From Candidatus Poseidoniales archaeon (GTDB taxonomy: Archaea; Thermoplasmatota; Poseidoniia; Poseidoniales; Poseidoniaceae), in the NCBI GenBank assembly GCA_012270265.1, contig JAAXIR010000003.1:1-11395 (forward strand): a stretch of 11,395 nucleotides of DNA, in the 5' to 3' direction. The number at the start of each line of letters is the position of its first letter. Position 1 is the first letter of the stretch. The notes under the pieces were generated by a model that saw only the letters and a list, made by a program, of their open reading frames with translations, searched no databases and was not told where the DNA came from. Of this stretch, positions 1 through 7,720 are shown one piece after another. The position numbers were made by a program, and so were the translations under genes.

Positions 1-3000
1 TAGAAGTTCGGTTGCGTTTCTATCCTGACCTCTACGAATCAACCGATGATGCGAACCTCAGTACTGGCGACCCTTACGCATTGGTTGGCATCCTGAACTT
101 CGAAGTGATAGCCACTCCACAATTACGAGGAGAGCCAACGAACGTTCTGGTACAGATTTCAGATCACATGGGTGTCGAAGTCGGACTTGCTGTGCCGGGA
201 GATTACTCATTCTCGTTTGATGGAACCTGGGTCAACACAACTTCAGATCCAGACTCGTCGCTGATTACCTTGTCGTGGCAACTGGATTCGACCTTGCGAC
301 CTGGTGACTATGTGTTCGACATCCTTTACAATGGTTCTACACTCTATCAGCCTGGAAATGCATCGGGATTGATTCGAGTCCAAGCTGAGATTGGTTGGAA
401 CTTGACTATCCTCCAAGATTGGACGCACTTGGGCAATACGACCTACATTGTAGGGGATATTTTCGATGGACAGTTCACGACTGAACGTGTTCTTGGAAAC
501 GATACCATCATCGCCATGACCATGCTTGATGCCGACGGTTTCCCAATCGATTTGGCAAATGGCATGCTGGACAATGCAACCGGTGAATTCAACCTCACAG
601 TTGTCATGCCAACAACGCTTCCGTCCAATGGTTACGAGGTTGCTGTTGACTTCAACTTCGAAGCGATGGCCCCTGCTGGTGGTGCATACTATCGCGTCGT
701 TGATTCATCAACACCACCGAACCCACCAACGTTGCCGAGTGTGACTGTTGGTATCGAATCTGAATTCCTGCTGGAGGAAGAATTGAGCGCGATGGAATTC
801 GTTTCAGGCGATCAAGTGACCTTCAATACGACCGTGTTTGATGTTGCCGATCGTTCAAACGTTTCTGGTGTTACCGTAGAGTACATCTGGGACTTTGGAA
901 ACTCCAATCAGACCATTGGTACTGCAGTCACCGATGCTGAAGGAAATGCTTCATTCACCTGGGCGACAGCAAGTCTAGCACCAGGCGACTACGTCCTACA
1001 GATGTTTGTTGCTGATGATTTGACCGACCCTCTCGCCGTTGGAAACAGCCGCCGTACAGGAAACAGCACGCTCGTCGATGTGACCGTACAAGTTCCAACC
1101 GATATTCGAATTGACGTCTTACCATCGACCATTACTGCTGGTGTTCCGTTTAACATGCAAGGACAAATTCTCGATGACGATGATCCTGCACGTGCTATGA
1201 TTTCCGGTGTTCGACTTGATGTCTACTGGCAGTCAAACCCTGAGGAACGACTCCGCAGTGGTGTCCCAACACTTTCGAATGGAAGTTTCAACCTCACCGT
1301 CCCAACAGACACAGCCAACAATGGTACCGTACGCGGTCCACGTACACTCGTTGTTGAAGTTCTTGAGGACTCTTCGCCGTATTATTTACCTTCAAACACT
1401 TCGTCAGCGATTTTCGTCTTCGGAGTGACACAACTCGAAGGATTGCAACCTGGTAACCCGGTTCTTGTCAATCGCGGCGAGACAGTGAACTTGAGCGCTA
1501 CCTTGGTCGAATCAAGCTTCAACTTCAGACCACTTGGAAATCTGAGTGTTACGACCAAATTCCATGAAACATGGTTGCCATCTGTCACAACAGATGGATC
1601 AGGAATTGCCAACACCTCTTTTGCAATTCCATCAAGTCATCCGCTCGGTTTGATTGTGGTCAGTTACTATTACAACGGAAGTTCGGACCTTCTCCCAACA
1701 CAAGCAAATCTCAGCAGCGTGACCGTTCGTTCTCTCACGTTCATGGTCGTCGATTCGATTACGGACAATCCTGTTGCAGGTTCAAGTTTCAATGTCTCAG
1801 GACGGGTCGTTTCGGACAATGGAAGCGGATTGACAAATCGAGACGGCTCTCGACTGATCATGAACGTCTTGTTTACAATCAATGATGCACCTACTGGATT
1901 TGCTGTGAGCAACGGTTCTGTACAAGATGGTGGATGGTGGAATGCTAGCATTACACTGACGCCAGGATTTGAGCGTGGAACACACGTGTTGGAAGCATCA
2001 ATTGTTCCGACAGTGAACTTTTACATCGGATCGAAGAACAATTCAACCTTTGATAGTCGAGGTTTCTCCGTCATTACGTTCCTCGATCCGTCGCTTGATG
2101 CGCTCGGTCAACCATCGTTGAACGACCGCACAGAACGAGGTGACTTGCTCGATATACGCATTTTGCTTGAAGACAATACGGGTGCACCAATCGATGGGCA
2201 ACAGGTCACCTTCTCACTTCCAGCAACCAACACGACCGACGAAGTGTCTGTTACTGTCACAACGGCTGCGAATGGAACTGCCGTCGGAAGCCTGTTGGTG
2301 CCGTTCAATGCATCGGTTGGTTTCAGCGATGTTGTTGCTTCCTATGATGGACTCGCAGGTTCAACCGGACTCATTGGATACAACACGACGACGCAATTCG
2401 TTACATTGGCCGAGACGAATCTGACCATTACTGAGCATACGGAATCGCTTGTTGCTGGTGAGATGTTGTACGTGAACGGAACCTTGCTTGATGATCTCAA
2501 CATGCCGTTGTACGTTGATGGCGTTGAATCGGTAGCCATAGTGCGTCTCTTTGTGGATGGCGTGCCTGTGGCGAGTGTTCAGAGTGATGCATTCACCGGT
2601 GCATATGCTATTTCCTATCTCGTCCCAGAATCGACAACCTCTGGAATGCACATGGTCGAAGTCCGATTTACTGGTGGACGCGATTGGGTTGACCCAGTCG
2701 GCATCGGGGATTCTGTCGATCCAGAATTCTACATGCCAAGTTCTGCAACCGTTGATTTCAATGTCAGTGTGCCAACACAAATTTTGTTGATTACGCCGAC
2801 AGGTGAGGTGAACCGTGAAGACACCATGACTGTCCAAGGACGATTGTTGGACATTGTTGACAATCCACTGCAAGACCTTACCATCGACATTTACCTCAAT
2901 GATGTGTGGATGACCAATGTTACAACGGATGAGACTGGTTTGTTTACAGCCGTCATTCCAGTGCCTGCTGATGCCGCGCTTGGCCCAGTCTCGCTGGATA

Positions 3001-4802
3001 CTCGCTTCAATGGAACGGTGTTCTATCTGCCCAGCGATGCTGGTGGTACATGGACGGTCTTCAGTCAGATTCTTGTTTCTGTTTCTGTACCTTCTCCTCT
3101 TGCAGTGACCGATACAACAATGATTACTGGAAGTGTGCTTGATAACCAACTCGAACCGATCGAAGGTCATGTCGTTGAGCTCAAGGTTGACGGCTTTGTA
3201 TTGTCACAGGTGACGACTGGAGCTGACGGAACGTTCTCGTACGAATGGACCGTTCAGGACTTCTTCAATTTCGGCGACAATCTGCTTGAAGCAAATGTCC
3301 TTGCTCAAGGCTACTACCGAGAAGGGTCAGCCAACCAATCGTTCTTCTTGGCACATCGTTCTGCGATGACGCTCGAGTTTGACGATGGCACGGATGCAAC
3401 CCGTGGAGACTTCTGGACCTTCTCTGGTCGTCTCTACGATATCGATACGGTCGATCAGGATGGAATCGGCGGCGAGAGCGTTCTCGTGTACCTTGATGGT
3501 CAATACATGTCGACTGTGACAACTGCCTCTGATGGAACCTTCTCAGGTCAAGTCTTTGCAAGCATGGATCTTGAGCGAGGAAACGGTCACATCATCCAAG
3601 TTGTGTTTGAGGGAACCCAAGAACACCTGAGCACACTCACCAACGGAACAGTGACGGTATGGGCAGATATCGTCATCACCATTGACAGCACATCGTCCCC
3701 ACAGTCTGTCCGCTCTGATCCTGCGAACCCGATTCGTCTGACAGGAAGCGTTGCAGAAATTGGTGGTATTGGCGAAGTCTTCGAAGATGTGGTTCTCTAC
3801 GTCGGTAACGGCACGAACTGTGTCAACAACTTCGAAGGTGCAGTTTGTTTCGACGGAGCACAAGTCGATTGGAACATTGGAAACTTCACAATCGTCGTCA
3901 ATGCTCCACTGACGTTGTCACCTGGTTCGCAGTTCGTTAGTATCGACGTTCCAAGAGACACTGGTCTGTACATCAACGGTGCGTCAGAATCGCATCCGAT
4001 TTACATTAAGGTGAACGCAGAAATCGAAATCTTCGTCGATAAGATCGAAGAAAACGTGGATGAAAAGGTCGATGGCCGAGTTACGATTGTGGCTGAAGAC
4101 ACAACAACTGGTCTTGCAGGTATTGCGGTTGAGTTCTATCTCTATGCCGGAAACGGATCACAACTTGGTGCGATGACAAAGTTGACGGATGCTGATGGTG
4201 TTGCAGCCTTTGAATTCAACAACGACCCTGCATACGGCGATGCCTCAATCTTCGGTCAAGTTTCTCTCGATATTGTCATCACCGATCCAAGACTGTCGGA
4301 GCAGACTGTTGCTGAGTTCAACAGCACACGACTCAATGGATTTGCACCTGCTTACGAGTTTGAAGCCGAAGCCTCTGAAGTGAGCCCATGGACCTACGTT
4401 GCCTTGGTCTTCCTTGCAGCAGCGGTTGCTCTCGGAACGGTCATGTATCGACGTACTCGACAGAACGAGTTGCTTTCAGAGATGAGTGAAGTCTTCGAGT
4501 ATACAGCTGAGCTCCTCGCTGCAGGAGATGCAACACGAGAAGCGATCTTCAACTGCTATCAGAACCTCTGTTCAACCTTGCAGACACGTGGATTGCTACG
4601 TCGAGATTTCGAAACAGTTCGTGAGTTCGAAGTTGCTATCCGACAAGCGACTCCTGGCATCAGCGATGAGGCGCTTGAATCGTTGGATAACATGTTCGAA
4701 ATGGCTCGATACAGTCGTGAAGAATTGGGTGCTTCGCATCAACAATCCGCACAGGCTGCATTGGACAAGATGATTACCGAACTCAGTTACAAGAAGTACT
4801 GA
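1..4802 (+). CDS. Giant Ig-like repeat surface protein with C-terminal TM helix and DUF4129-like cytosolic domain (5' partial)
   Basis: The reading frame is open from base 3 and runs off the left edge, so the true start and any signal peptide are outside; the TTG at 12 is only the first possible start inside the window. Residue numbers here count from that TTG (1596 residues). The first ~1450 residues form about twelve beta-rich domains of 90-120 residues with recurring elements: an opening strand, a G-x-L-x-D turn, a T-x-A-x-G-x-F turn and a closing Y-x-P-S segment. This is the pattern of invasin/Big-like Ig domains. There are roughly forty N-x-S/T sequons and only two extracellular cysteines (C1270, C1279). 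One transmembrane helix covers about 1460-1479, followed by R-R-T-R. The last 112 residues are helical and match the DUF4129 pattern (cysteine-containing helix, R-x-F-x-T-x-R-E-F, then M-A-R-Y-S). Likely an N-glycosylated, membrane-anchored adhesin or envelope stalk. The architecture is seen in the sequence; the function is inferred. Confidence 0.85.
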   Translation, partial: EVRLRFYPDLYESTDDANLSTGDPYALVGILNFEVIATPQLRGEPTNVLVQISDHMGVEVGLAVPGDYSFSFDGTWVNTTSDPDSSLITLSWQLDSTLRPGDYVFDILYNGSTLYQPGNASGLIRVQAEIGWNLTILQDWTHLGNTTYIVGDIFDGQFTTERVLGNDTIIAMTMLDADGFPIDLANGMLDNATGEFNLTVVMPTTLPSNGYEVAVDFNFEAMAPAGGAYYRVVDSSTPPNPPTLPSVTVGIESEFLLEEELSAMEFVSGDQVTFNTTVFDVADRSNVSGVTVEYIWDFGNSNQTIGTAVTDAEGNASFTWATASLAPGDYVLQMFVADDLTDPLAVGNSRRTGNSTLVDVTVQVPTDIRIDVLPSTITAGVPFNMQGQILDDDDPARAMISGVRLDVYWQSNPEERLRSGVPTLSNGSFNLTVPTDTANNGTVRGPRTLVVEVLEDSSPYYLPSNTSSAIFVFGVTQLEGLQPGNPVLVNRGETVNLSATLVESSFNFRPLGNLSVTTKFHETWLPSVTTDGSGIANTSFAIPSSHPLGLIVVSYYYNGSSDLLPTQANLSSVTVRSLTFMVVDSITDNPVAGSSFNVSGRVVSDNGSGLTNRDGSRLIMNVLFTINDAPTGFAVSNGSVQDGGWWNASITLTPGFERGTHVLEASIVPTVNFYIGSKNNSTFDSRGFSVITFLDPSLDALGQPSLNDRTERGDLLDIRILLEDNTGAPIDGQQVTFSLPATNTTDEVSVTVTTAANGTAVGSLLVPFNASVGFSDVVASYDGLAGSTGLIGYNTTTQFVTLAETNLTITEHTESLVAGEMLYVNGTLLDDLNMPLYVDGVESVAIVRLFVDGVPVASVQSDAFTGAYAISYLVPESTTSGMHMVEVRFTGGRDWVDPVGIGDSVDPEFYMPSSATVDFNVSVPTQILLITPTGEVNREDTMTVQGRLLDIVDNPLQDLTIDIYLNDVWMTNVTTDETGLFTAVIPVPADAALGPVSLDTRFNGTVFYLPSDAGGTWTVFSQILVSVSVPSPLAVTDTTMITGSVLDNQLEPIEGHVVELKVDGFVLSQVTTGADGTFSYEWTVQDFFNFGDNLLEANVLAQGYYREGSANQSFFLAHRSAMTLEFDDGTDATRGDFWTFSGRLYDIDTVDQDGIGGESVLVYLDGQYMSTVTTASDGTFSGQVFASMDLERGNGHIIQVVFEGTQEHLSTLTNGTVTVWADIVITIDSTSSPQSVRSDPANPIRLTGSVAEIGGIGEVFEDVVLYVGNGTNCVNNFEGAVCFDGAQVDWNIGNFTIVVNAPLTLSPGSQFVSIDVPRDTGLYINGASESHPIYIKVNAEIEIFVDKIEENVDEKVDGRVTIVAEDTTTGLAGIAVEFYLYAGNGSQLGAMTKLTDADGVAAFEFNNDPAYGDASIFGQVSLDIVITDPRLSEQTVAEFNSTRLNGFAPAYEFEAEASEVSPWTYVALVFLAAAVALGTVMYRRTRQNELLSEMSEVFEYTAELLAAGDATREAIFNCYQNLCSTLQTRGLLRRDFETVREFEVAIRQATPGISDEALESLDNMFEMARYSREELGASHQQSAQAALDKMITELSYKKY

Positions 4803-4804
4803 AA

Positions 4805-5254
4805 TTACCAGCGCAAGCGTAGGTGGCCGTCCACGAAGTGAGCCTTGACATCAAGGTTCTCTCCAGTGAGTGGAAGAACACGCTCAAGGGAATCATGACC
4901 GTCCTCATGGATGGTGATTTTGACGCTGGTCTCGTTTTCAGCATTGAGGACGTTGATTTCAACGTCTTCACTCGAAACACCCTTCATTGGAATCGTAAGC
5001 CCATCCACATCACGCATGCCATGCAACTCATTCAGAATCCAATCCAAACGTTGCGATGGTTCCACATCTGCAAGATGTGTTTCAGGCAACATGCCTGCTT
5101 GAACGAGAACGTGCGTGTGCATGGCTTGAACCTCATGCAGATGACTTGCTTCTTGTTGAAATTCCTGATGCAGCATGTGCGGAGCAGGTGACAGGGCCGC
5201 TAATGTCTCACCTTTTTCTTCTTCAATGAGTTCTATGCGCTTCCACTCGCTCAT
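4805..5254 (-). CDS. Compact Hsp20/alpha-crystallin-like protein
   Basis: 149 residues from the ATG at 5254, chosen because AGGAGGA lies 6 bases upstream; a longer in-frame start at 5326 would lie inside the helicase gene. The N-terminal half (about 15-78) is helical and rich in His, Met and Glu. The C-terminal part (about 80-149) follows the alpha-crystallin fold order: a strand plus a P-x-K-G-V-S-S-E-D-V-E-I segment (the family's P-G-V-x-x-E-D-I), then V-K-I-T-I, then L-E-R-V-L-P-L, then the K-A-H-F-V-D-G-H-L-R-L end (the family's K-A-x-Y-x-N-G-V-L-T-I). It stops right after that strand, so the usual I-x-I/V tail used for oligomer assembly is absent and the loop before L-E-R is very short. 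Probably a divergent small heat-shock protein or an Hsp20-fold binding domain. It follows the helicase by 19 bases and is likely co-transcribed. It ends 2 bases from the stop of the convergent giant gene. Confidence 0.7.
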   Translation of the reverse strand: MSEWKRIELIEEEKGETLAALSPAPHMLHQEFQQEASHLHEVQAMHTHVLVQAGMLPETHLADVEPSQRLDWILNELHGMRDVDGLTIPMKGVSSEDVEINVLNAENETSVKITIHEDGHDSLERVLPLTGENLDVKAHFVDGHLRLRW

Positions 5255-5260
5255 GGTTTC

Positions 5261-5267
5261 TCCTCCT
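5261..5267 (-). promoter_or_regulatory. Shine-Dalgarno site for the Hsp20-like gene
   Basis: AGGAGGA on the minus strand, 6 bases before the ATG at 5254 and lying in the 19-base gap after the helicase stop. It fixes the start of the downstream gene and indicates translation from a polycistronic message. Confidence 0.75.
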
Positions 5268-5273
5268 GCTTGA

Positions 5274-7379
5274 TTATGATGAACCTTCGGATTGACGATG
5301 GACCCTTGAAAAGAACCGTCGTGCAAAGGATTTGGTCGTTTCTGGCTCGGTTGACGTGTTCATTCGGATGTCTTTTGGATAACACTCAATGTAAGTTCGA
5401 TCGGTGTTGCGCTTATCCAAGAGGAGAATCAATGCACGGTCAGCAATGCTCCGAATGGGTCGTCCCATGGCTTGAAGAATGGCGTTAATCGCAGGTTGGG
5501 TCGAAGCATAACGCCAAGCGTTGGCTCGACCAAATCGCTCCTCAATGTACGTGCGTAGAGCCTTTTGATGAATGGATGGTGGTGGGTTTGGAATACCTAT
5601 GCAAGCAACTGCATCCAGCAATCCATTGTGATAATCAATACCTTCAGACAAGCGTCCGCCAAAGACGCCTGCAAGCAGGATTCGTCGTCCAGCTTGTTTA
5701 GCATCTTCGAGGACATCGAGCAATTGATCGACATCTTGTTTGGACCATGTTCGATCCTCCATACGAACAACGACGCCATGGAACTGCCCTTCTCCGATGT
5801 AATCGTTGAGCATCGAATAGGACGGCGTGAAGACTGCAACGTGCCCTGGAGATCCATCGCAAAGCGATTGAAGATGGGCTCGAATTCGTTGCGTGTTTTC
5901 ATAGGAACGGTCCTGATAGCGTGTTGTAACATCTTTGGCGACAACGATTGGACGTCGTTGGCTTGCAAAAGGTGAATCGTACTGACGACTGGTCGTTTTG
6001 GAATGTCCAATACCGAGTAGATCTGCATACATCTTCGGAGGATACAATGTACCAGACATGAGAATACTCCCAGCACACTTCTTGAGAACAGGTCCTGATA
6101 CCAACCCCGGGTCGAGAAGATGCGATGTAATTCGACCTTCCTTTCCTTTGGCATCGTGTACGTAGACAAGGGCAGTTGTCTCTCCAAAACGCAGCATGTC
6201 CTCAAGGAGGTGTCCAATTCGATGGGCGTCGATGTCGATGTTTGGATTCTCATCATCTGCGTCGACCTTGATTTCAACATCGAGAAGAACATCGCGCAGA
6301 ATCTTCAGACGGTCGAGGCCTTGGCCAGGTGATTCAACCAATCCAACTTCCTGTTGGAGTTGTTGTTGTCCGACCTTGCCTTCAACCTCATCGCATGATG
6401 CAAGGAAGATGTTTCTGAGGCGCTCCATATCGACTCGACGCTCCTCAAACTCTGCGGGTTCACCCAATAGGTCTCTGAACAAATCACTGATGCGTCCTCG
6501 GCAGACCTTCATCACACTCAATGCCCATGATGTGAGTGATGCTTGCAAATTCAGCCCATCTGAGCCCAACGATGCTGCAGCCTCGGCGATGGTTTCCGTG
6601 TACTCCTCGAGATCGATGGTTGCATTCCGTACCACAGTTGGTGTGAACCGACGTTCCATCCCCATTCGAATCCTGTCTGGAAGGTTGTGTGCTTCATCAA
6701 CAATGACAATGATGTCGGAGAGATCAACCTCCATTGCATTGAGCGAGGCTTCTCGAACAGCATCGACGAAGAGGTGGTTGTAATCGCCGACGAACACATC
6801 CGCTGAGGACACGGCTTCTCGTGCAGCCTTCCATGGACATGTCAGTGTAGGAACGCCGTGTTCAGAATGCGTTTGTGCCATTTGGACCAACTCATCAACA
6901 TGCAATGGGTCGGAGAGAATCCTCTGGCGCAATCCTGGAGCTTGCGTGAGGTAAGGTTTGCAGGTACGCTGTGATCGTGCTTGGCTGCACAGAAGGGAAA
7001 ACAACGGGGGGGACTCTTTCGCAAAAGGTTGGACACACATGTTCGATTGTCCAACCATGTCGACCAAACGTACCTTTTCCTGAGGCGGTCGTCGAGCGTT
7101 GATTCGACGAACCGTATCGACGACAATCTTGTGTTGGCTCTGTCGAGAGGTCAAGAAAAAGATGGTACGTGGGCCGTTTGCAGTTCGAGCAGCATCGATG
7201 GCCGCTGCCAACGCTGCTGCTGTTTTCCCGATACCAGTTGGCGCAGCAGCAAGATGATGTCCACCTTGTTGGAGTGCTTTGAGGCAATCTTGAATCATCT
7301 CGAGTTGGCCAGGTCGAGCCTCTTCGTGTGCGAGATAGCGAATATCTTCCGAAAATACGGAGGATTCTTCGCCTGACAT
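5274..7379 (-). CDS. XPD/Rad3-family (DEAD_2) iron-sulfur DNA helicase
   Basis: 701 residues. Superfamily 2, 5'-3' DNA helicase of the XPD/DinG group, expected to act in nucleotide excision repair or related DNA processing. Motifs in order: R-P-G-Q near residue 22 (Q-motif region), Walker A A-P-T-G-I-G-K-T at 46-53, four candidate 4Fe-4S cysteines at C115, C131, C140 and C181, the DEAH box at 228-231, motif V G-G-R-L-S-E-G-I-D at 574-582, and motif VI Q-A-M-G-R-P-I-R at 636-643. The length and the fourth cysteine just before an alpha-helical segment fit archaeal XPD. The XPD-style motif VI and cysteine layout favour XPD over bacterial DinG. The ATG at 7379 has no Shine-Dalgarno site but has TTTAGA 24-29 bases upstream, suggesting a leaderless message. 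A run of seven C (coding strand) lies near codons 123-125 between the first two cysteines. The Hsp20-like gene follows 19 bases downstream. Confidence 0.93.
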   Translation of the reverse strand: MSGEESSVFSEDIRYLAHEEARPGQLEMIQDCLKALQQGGHHLAAAPTGIGKTAAALAAAIDAARTANGPRTIFFLTSRQSQHKIVVDTVRRINARRPPQEKVRLVDMVGQSNMCVQPFAKESPPLFSLLCSQARSQRTCKPYLTQAPGLRQRILSDPLHVDELVQMAQTHSEHGVPTLTCPWKAAREAVSSADVFVGDYNHLFVDAVREASLNAMEVDLSDIIVIVDEAHNLPDRIRMGMERRFTPTVVRNATIDLEEYTETIAEAAASLGSDGLNLQASLTSWALSVMKVCRGRISDLFRDLLGEPAEFEERRVDMERLRNIFLASCDEVEGKVGQQQLQQEVGLVESPGQGLDRLKILRDVLLDVEIKVDADDENPNIDIDAHRIGHLLEDMLRFGETTALVYVHDAKGKEGRITSHLLDPGLVSGPVLKKCAGSILMSGTLYPPKMYADLLGIGHSKTTSRQYDSPFASQRRPIVVAKDVTTRYQDRSYENTQRIRAHLQSLCDGSPGHVAVFTPSYSMLNDYIGEGQFHGVVVRMEDRTWSKQDVDQLLDVLEDAKQAGRRILLAGVFGGRLSEGIDYHNGLLDAVACIGIPNPPPSIHQKALRTYIEERFGRANAWRYASTQPAINAILQAMGRPIRSIADRALILLLDKRNTDRTYIECYPKDIRMNTSTEPETTKSFARRFFSRVHRQSEGSS

Positions 7380-7402
7380 AATGAGAGAACAATGACGACC
7401 CC

Positions 7403-7408
7403 TCTAAA
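7403..7408 (-). promoter_or_regulatory. TATA-like box of the helicase gene
   Basis: TTTAGA on the minus strand, 24-29 bases before the helicase ATG. In archaea a TATA box at about -26 would put the transcript start at or beside the ATG, which fits the missing Shine-Dalgarno site. Weak match; inference from position. Confidence 0.4.
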
Positions 7409-7439
7409 GGATTCGTGTCGAAAGCATTCGCTGCTTGTT

Positions 7440-7720
7440 GTCAAGTGTGCCGTGGAGTGGGGGCCGCGACACGTGTGGGGTTTCCACCGTCAAGAGACAG
7501 GTGTGGAATCAGAGTCCCCCTGTCCGTCATCCAGGGGGCTGTGGGGGTTGTGGTGTTGGGGGCCACGGTGGTCACGCTGTGCACGACGGGCACGTATCCG
7601 CAAGGTCGCTAGGCCGTGCAGGTTGGACCGGTCCTGCACAGCATTGAAGGTGGCCTTCGGAAGCGTGTTGTCTTCTTCGTGCCAAATCATCCCATCCCCT
7701 CTCTGCTCTCACCGCTTTTT
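7440..7720 (+). ncRNA. Candidate structured non-coding RNA (family not recognised)
   Basis: Fills most of the 339-base gap between the helicase and the ribbon-helix-helix gene, where neither strand offers a credible protein. The + strand is markedly G-rich and holds several complementary segments. One 11-bp helix pairs 7556-7566 with 7650-7660; four of its pairs are G-U and so exist only in a + strand RNA. Nested inside are 7576-7583/7635-7642 (8 perfect pairs) and 7590-7594/7615-7619 (5 pairs). The 5' part has local hairpins 7482-7487/7503-7508 and 7516-7522/7532-7538 (loop 9). A competing hairpin, 7616-7622/7633-7639 (7 pairs, loop 10), cannot coexist with the inner helices. The segment ends in a T5 run at 7716-7720. 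I looked for RNase P, SRP and 5S hallmarks and did not find them convincingly. Boundaries are approximate, and no clear promoter was seen at the 5' side. Confidence 0.42.
7716..7720 (+). terminator. T5 run, possible terminator for the + strand RNA
   Basis: Five T on the + strand after a pyrimidine-rich tract (7690-7710). Archaeal RNA polymerase often stops at T runs. It overlaps the stop codon of the minus-strand gene at 7719. On the minus strand the same bases are A5, so the signal would serve only a + strand transcript. Confidence 0.35.

Noticed and set aside
2361..3170. 269-codon open frame on the minus strand inside the giant surface-protein gene
   Set aside because: It lies antisense to clearly coding Ig-like repeats, its translation is rich in His, Cys and Arg unlike the acidic neighbours, and it shows no domain pattern. 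It is a shadow of the codon use on the other strand.
6196..6783. 195-codon + strand frame inside the helicase gene
   Set aside because: Antisense to the helicase motifs and extremely rich in Ser and Arg, typical of a non-coding frame.
7490..7690. 66-codon minus-strand frame in the same gap
   Set aside because: Low-complexity His/Pro/Arg composition, no recognisable motif and no ribosome binding site matching the other genes.
7440..7720. Specific assignment of the gap as RNase P RNA, SRP RNA or 5S rRNA
   Set aside because: I looked for the conserved RNase P core, the SRP helix 8 GGAA loop with its AGCA side, and the 5S loop sequences on both strands and could not place them, so only a generic RNA call is made.
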